Origin: Methanobacterium bryantii
Lineage (GTDB): Archaea; Methanobacteriota; Methanobacteria; Methanobacteriales; Methanobacteriaceae
Assembly (NCBI RefSeq): GCF_002287175.1
Contig: NZ_LMVM01000001.1
Location: 1-64,000, forward strand
DNA: 64,000 nucleotides
Reading direction: 5' to 3'
Shown: one piece after another, positions 61,113 to 64,000 of the stretch
How positions within the stretch are numbered: position 1 is the stretch's first letter
Layout of the letters: the number at the start of each line of letters is the position of its first letter
The notes under the pieces: model-generated
What the model was told of the DNA's origin: nothing
Seen by the model: only the letters and a program-made list of their open reading frames with translations
The model's database searches: none
Translations under genes and position numbers: made by a program

Positions 61113-62199
61113 ATCTCAGAGCCTCCACTACGTTTAATCTTGAAGCGTGCCATGCAGGATATAAACCTGCTAAAATACTTAAAACAGTAGCACCTGCAAT
61201 TACTCCTGCCACCAGCCATAATGGTAACATTTGTGATAGGCTGATATTGTCCATATTGAATTGGGGAGCAAATACAACGATTACAATTTCCATTAAGATT
61301 GCCGCTATAATTATTCCAACTACAGATGCTGTAAATCCTAAAAATCCAGCTTCTGCAAGTATGCTGCCTAATATTTCTCTGTTTTTAAATCCTATTGCTT
61401 TTAACACTCCAATTTCTCTTGTTCTTTCAGAAACGTTAACCAGCATAATGTTTATAATGCTTATAACTCCCACTAGTAAAGCGATACTTGCAATTGCACC
61501 CACGAACATGGTTATTCCGTTCATCATGGTATCAATCTGTTTGCTGTAATCAGATTTGGTTATTGCGCTTGTACCATTTACTGTACTTTCTATTTCTTTT
61601 TTTACAGTATCTGGGTCGCCTTTGGTGTTTGCTGTAATAATTGACATCTTGCCATCGTTCATTTGGAGGGCTTTATCCATACTTAAAACAACAATTCCTG
61701 CTCCATACCCGCTTTCGTTGCTTATTCCTGTCACTGTCAGCTTCTTATTTTCAATGGTTATGTTGCTTCCAATTTTATAACCTAAAGCATCTACGATTGA
61801 CTTACTGATAACAACACCTGGAGTCCCGTTCATTTTTACTTGATCCCATTGATCTGTTCCAACTACTACTATTGGCATATTACCTAATTGGCTGTTAAAT
61901 TGGGTTTGTTCTTTAAAATTGTATAATTGAGGCATATTTTTTATCTTAGAAACTGCTTTTGAATTTAAATATGAATTAGTGCCTGTAGATCCCATAAATC
62001 CGGATCCACCAGAGCTGTTTACTATTGTAACATCTCCCATTACAGTTTCGGTCTGTGATTTCATGTAGGATGTCATTCCTGTACTGATACCCATAAGAAC
62101 CACCAGAGCAATTACGCCTATTATTACGCCTAACATTGTCAAAGCGCTTCTGAGCTTTCTTCTTTTAAAATTTTTAAATGATAATTTGTAGATGCTCAT
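61105..62199 (-). CDS. ABC exporter permease, cassette 3
   Basis: MacB/FtsX permease, 364 residues, same order as the other two: first helix, outer domain (about 45-230), three C-terminal helices, and NVSERTREIGVLKAIGF with the ending RLNVVEALRYE. GGAGG six bases before ATG 62199. The upstream region holds two tandem 20-bp dyads over the presumed transcription start. It heads a minus-strand unit with ATPase 3, three small membrane proteins and the XRE regulator. Confidence 0.92.
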   Translation of the reverse strand: MSIYKLSFKNFKRRKLRSALTMLGVIIGVIALVVLMGISTGMTSYMKSQTETVMGDVTIVNSSGGSGFMGSTGTNSYLNSKAVSKIKNMPQLYNFKEQTQFNSQLGNMPIVVVGTDQWDQVKMNGTPGVVISKSIVDALGYKIGSNITIENKKLTVTGISNESGYGAGIVVLSMDKALQMNDGKMSIITANTKGDPDTVKKEIESTVNGTSAITKSDYSKQIDTMMNGITMFVGAIASIALLVGVISIINIMLVNVSERTREIGVLKAIGFKNREILGSILAEAGFLGFTASVVGIIIAAILMEIVIVVFAPQFNMDNISLSQMLPLWLVAGVIAGATVLSILAGLYPAWHASRLNVVEALRYE

Positions 62200-62367
62200 T
62201 TAATTCCTCCAATTTAATTAGTTCATTCATGTTTCTTTTAGAGTTTTAATCACGTAATTTAAACGTTTAATTGATTATTCTCTATTTAAATCTGTATTAT
62301 TTAATTTTTGGGGCGGAAAATGTCTTTTTAGATCCTTTATGCCTTTTGACTGCTATTTTTTCACCTC

Positions 62368-62410
62368 ATGTAAAAAATATGTTACATCTAATGTAAGAAA
62401 TATATTACAT
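62368..62410 (-). promoter_or_regulatory. two tandem 20-bp dyads, probable operator of cassette 3
   Basis: ATGTAA-N8-TTACAT occurs at 62368-62387 and again at 62391-62410, exactly 23 bases apart. On the minus strand a TATA-like TTTATATATAAT (62426-62415) lies just upstream, so the dyads cover the expected start of transcription of the cassette-3 unit. This is the usual place for a repressor. The TetR gene at the window's end is a candidate binder. Confidence 0.6.
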
Positions 62411-62480
62411 TATATATAAATGTTTTGAAATTGGGGCATGTTAAAAAAAGAAAATTATAATGACTAACTCCAATTATAAT

Positions 62481-62597
62481 GAATGACCAAATATTTTTGA
62501 TTAGAATCAAAATTTACGATTTTGCATGTACCTAAAATCTTAGATTTTCGAATACCTAAAATGTATAAGTTTAAAAAGTTACTTCATTCACTATAAT
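62481..62597. repeat. dispersed repeat, copy 2
   Basis: GAATGACCAAATATTT (62481-62496) and TATAAGTTTAAAAAGTTAC plus a one-base insert and TCATTCACTATAA (62564-62596) match the spacer upstream of the NMD3 end at 26566-26746, in the same order and orientation. Confidence 0.55.
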
Positions 62598-62684
62598 ATT
62601 AAAGGTCTAAACAGTATCTAACAAATGGTGAATTTAATTAAATTTAAAATTTCTCAGGTGTAGTATGAATCGTTTTGGGATATT
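62598..62684 (+). repeat. duplicated leader and false start of the EamA gene
   Basis: About 87 bases are repeated at 62687-62770, including AACAGTATCTAACAAATGG and the start ATGAATCG. In this first copy the frame runs ATG 62665 through only eight codons to TAA (62689-62691), so it is a truncated start left by the duplication. Confidence 0.7.
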
Positions 62685-62750
62685 TAATTAAAGGTTTAAC
62701 AGTATCTAACAAATGGTGAATTTAATTAAATTCAAAATTCCAGGGATAAT

Positions 62751-63659
62751 ATGAATCGTTCATGGGGATATTTAAGCGCATTAATGGTGGCCCTTCTTTT
62801 TGGGGTATGGTTTTCACTGGACAAGATACTGCTTGGATATCTTCACCCTTTCGCCCTTGCAGCACTTACATATTTAATAGCAAGTGTATTCCTGTTTTTT
62901 GTTTATATTTCTCCCCTTAAAAATAGAATATTGAACACCATAAACAAGAAAAGCAGGGTGGAAAACTCCATATCTAAAAAGGAATATTTGATTCTATTTC
63001 TAACTGCAATTTTTGGCTCAGTTATAGCTCCAGCGTTATATTTGAGCGGTCTAAGTAGAATAACTGCGGTAAATGCTGCTCTTTTAACAAATGTAGAGAT
63101 ACTATTTATTATCGTTATTGGAATTTTTTTCCTCAAAGAAAAAGTTCATAAAAAAGATATTTTGGGCTTTGCCCTTTTGTTAATAGGGGCCATTTTTTTG
63201 AGCACAAATGGCCTGAGGGATCTTTCCTTTAATCAGAGCCTATTTGGAAGTCTCCTGGTAATTTCAGCATCATTTTTCTGGAGCCTTGATACAAGTTTAA
63301 GCAAATTTTTAAGCCATAAACGTGATATAATATTTATAACTGCTTTAAAATCTGGAATTGGGGGTTCTATTTTATTAGTTTTATCATTAATTTTAGGGCT
63401 GAACTTTACCTTACCTTTATTCAGGTTACCTCTCTTACTTTTTATTGGAATTGTTGCTGTGAGCTTTTCGCTTGTGTTGATCTATTATTCACTCAGGACT
63501 ATAGGTTCAACAAGAACTGGATCTATATTTGCTCTTAGTTCGCTTTTTGGAGCTATAACTGCTTATTTTGCACTTGGTGAGCCTTTAACTGTTTTAAGAA
63601 TATTGTTTGGAATTTTAATGTTAATGGGTGTTTTGATTTTGTATAAAGAGGAAAAATAA
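62751..63659 (+). CDS. EamA/DMT family transporter
   Basis: Drug/metabolite transporter superfamily protein, 302 residues, about ten membrane helices in two EamA repeats (residues 5-150 and 165-300). The first repeat has SRITAVNAALLTNVEILFIIVIG; the second has SLRTIGSTRTGSIFALSSLFGAITAY (each cited in part as ALLTNVEILF and GSIFALSSLFG). Substrate unknown; members move amino acids, sugars or drugs. Its leader was duplicated just upstream. Divergent from cassette 3. Confidence 0.88.
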   Translation: MNRSWGYLSALMVALLFGVWFSLDKILLGYLHPFALAALTYLIASVFLFFVYISPLKNRILNTINKKSRVENSISKKEYLILFLTAIFGSVIAPALYLSGLSRITAVNAALLTNVEILFIIVIGIFFLKEKVHKKDILGFALLLIGAIFLSTNGLRDLSFNQSLFGSLLVISASFFWSLDTSLSKFLSHKRDIIFITALKSGIGGSILLVLSLILGLNFTLPLFRLPLLLFIGIVAVSFSLVLIYYSLRTIGSTRTGSIFALSSLFGAITAYFALGEPLTVLRILFGILMLMGVLILYKEEK

Positions 63660-63744
63660 ATTATTTATTGGGAGCGGTGATGTCGACATATTTATATGAC
63701 TAAAAATTTAAAGTAGTCATAGAGTTTTAAGAGGGGATTATGTA

Positions 63745-64000
63745 ATGAAAGCCTTCGATAAAAGTGAAAAAGAATATCTAAACAAAATGTTCATGGAGAA
63801 AGGTAAGGAATTATTTTCAGTGTATGGAATTAAAAAAACCAGTATTGAAGACCTTACAAAATCAGTAGGCATTGCTAAGGGGAGTTTTTACACGTTTTTT
63901 AGTTCTAAAGAAGAATTATATTTCAAGATAATGTCTGAAGAAATTAAAAATCTAGCAAAAGAAAATATTACAACACTTGATAGAGAAAAACCGGTTAAAG
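63745..64000 (+). CDS. TetR/AcrR family regulator, cut by the window edge
   Basis: The first 85 residues of a TetR-type repressor. The DNA-binding domain is complete: LFSVYGIKKTSIEDLTKSVG (helices 1-2), IAKGSFYTFFSSKEELYFKIM (turn and recognition helix, quoted as KGSFYTFFSSKEELYF). ATG 63745 is preceded by AAGAGGGG. The ligand domain lies beyond the window. It could bind the tandem dyads at 62368-62410, upstream of cassette 3. Confidence 0.88.
   Translation, partial: MKAFDKSEKEYLNKMFMEKGKELFSVYGIKKTSIEDLTKSVGIAKGSFYTFFSSKEELYFKIMSEEIKNLAKENITTLDREKPVK

Larger units (their letters stand above)
62200..62750. other. divergent region with operators and duplications
   Basis: Three things can be read: the tandem dyads of cassette 3 (62368-62410), the second copy of the dispersed repeat (62481-62597), and two copies of the leader of the next gene (62598-62684 and 62687-62770). 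No complete gene seen. Confidence 0.6.

Noticed and set aside
1..64000. CRISPR arrays, complete prophage or complete insertion sequence
   Set aside because: No regularly spaced direct repeats, integrase, capsid or intact transposase genes were seen; only a transposase remnant near 0.5 kb.

Overview
The window is chromosomal DNA from a methanogenic archaeon, most likely a mesophilic Methanobacterium-type member of the Methanobacteriales. Evidence for this: a low-GC genome; strong GGAGGTGA ribosome binding sites with many TTG/GTG starts; archaeal information-processing genes (MCM helicase, aIF2-beta, aIF6, NMD3, eS19, eL39, eL31, eL20, prefoldin alpha, RNase P protein 4, DRG GTPase, PDCD5); an archaeal ether-lipid prenyltransferase; an AglB oligosaccharyltransferase; and a Mur-ligase homologue of the kind used for pseudomurein. 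I see no tRNA, rRNA or CRISPR array.

Layout. 1-1.2 kb: a GC-richer structured stretch that may be a non-coding RNA, then a decayed IS630-type transposase end. 1.2-20.9 kb is an accessory and signalling region: Mur ligase, an MTH865-like protein, a fusion of two response-regulator receivers to a family 2 glycosyltransferase, a MutS2-like ATPase, a TauE/SafE exporter, two related PAS histidine kinases whose real starts lie upstream of any ATG/GTG/TTG, a NifX-like protein, a ferredoxin, a chagasin-like inhibitor, an HPII-type catalase and secreted proteins. 21-46.8 kb is mostly conserved archaeal housekeeping. It includes U32 peptidase, thymidylate kinase, TyrRS, NMD3, aIF2-beta, MCM, RlmE, TopA, AglB, DRG, Thi4 and a Fap7-like kinase. 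It ends in the translation cluster rnp4-YhbY-eS19-PDCD5-PPloop-eL39-eL31-aIF6-eL20-pfdA-ftsY. 47-52.5 kb holds membrane and lipid genes, TrmO, a double CDGSH protein and a SulP transporter.

52.8-64 kb is an unusual island. It holds three paralogous MacB-type ABC cassettes (permease plus ATPase, with an 8-nt overlap), a MarR regulator, an XRE regulator with three small membrane proteins, and a TetR gene cut by the window edge. Between cassettes 1 and 2 lies a run of four tiny genes (18, 27, 27 and 28 residues). They encode very hydrophobic peptides without Lys, Arg or His, and the first three have near-perfect Shine-Dalgarno sequences. Stem-loops lie between and after them. I regard this as the best candidate for an undescribed system: a family of small secreted or membrane-active peptides with dedicated export or self-protection pumps and regulators. 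This is inference from sequence and position; no function is demonstrated.

Small duplications mark local rearrangement: a copied 3' gene end at 25.2 kb, a copied promoter and start at 62.6 kb, a dispersed intergenic repeat shared by 26.6 and 62.5 kb, and a diverged tandem repeat at 38.7 kb.
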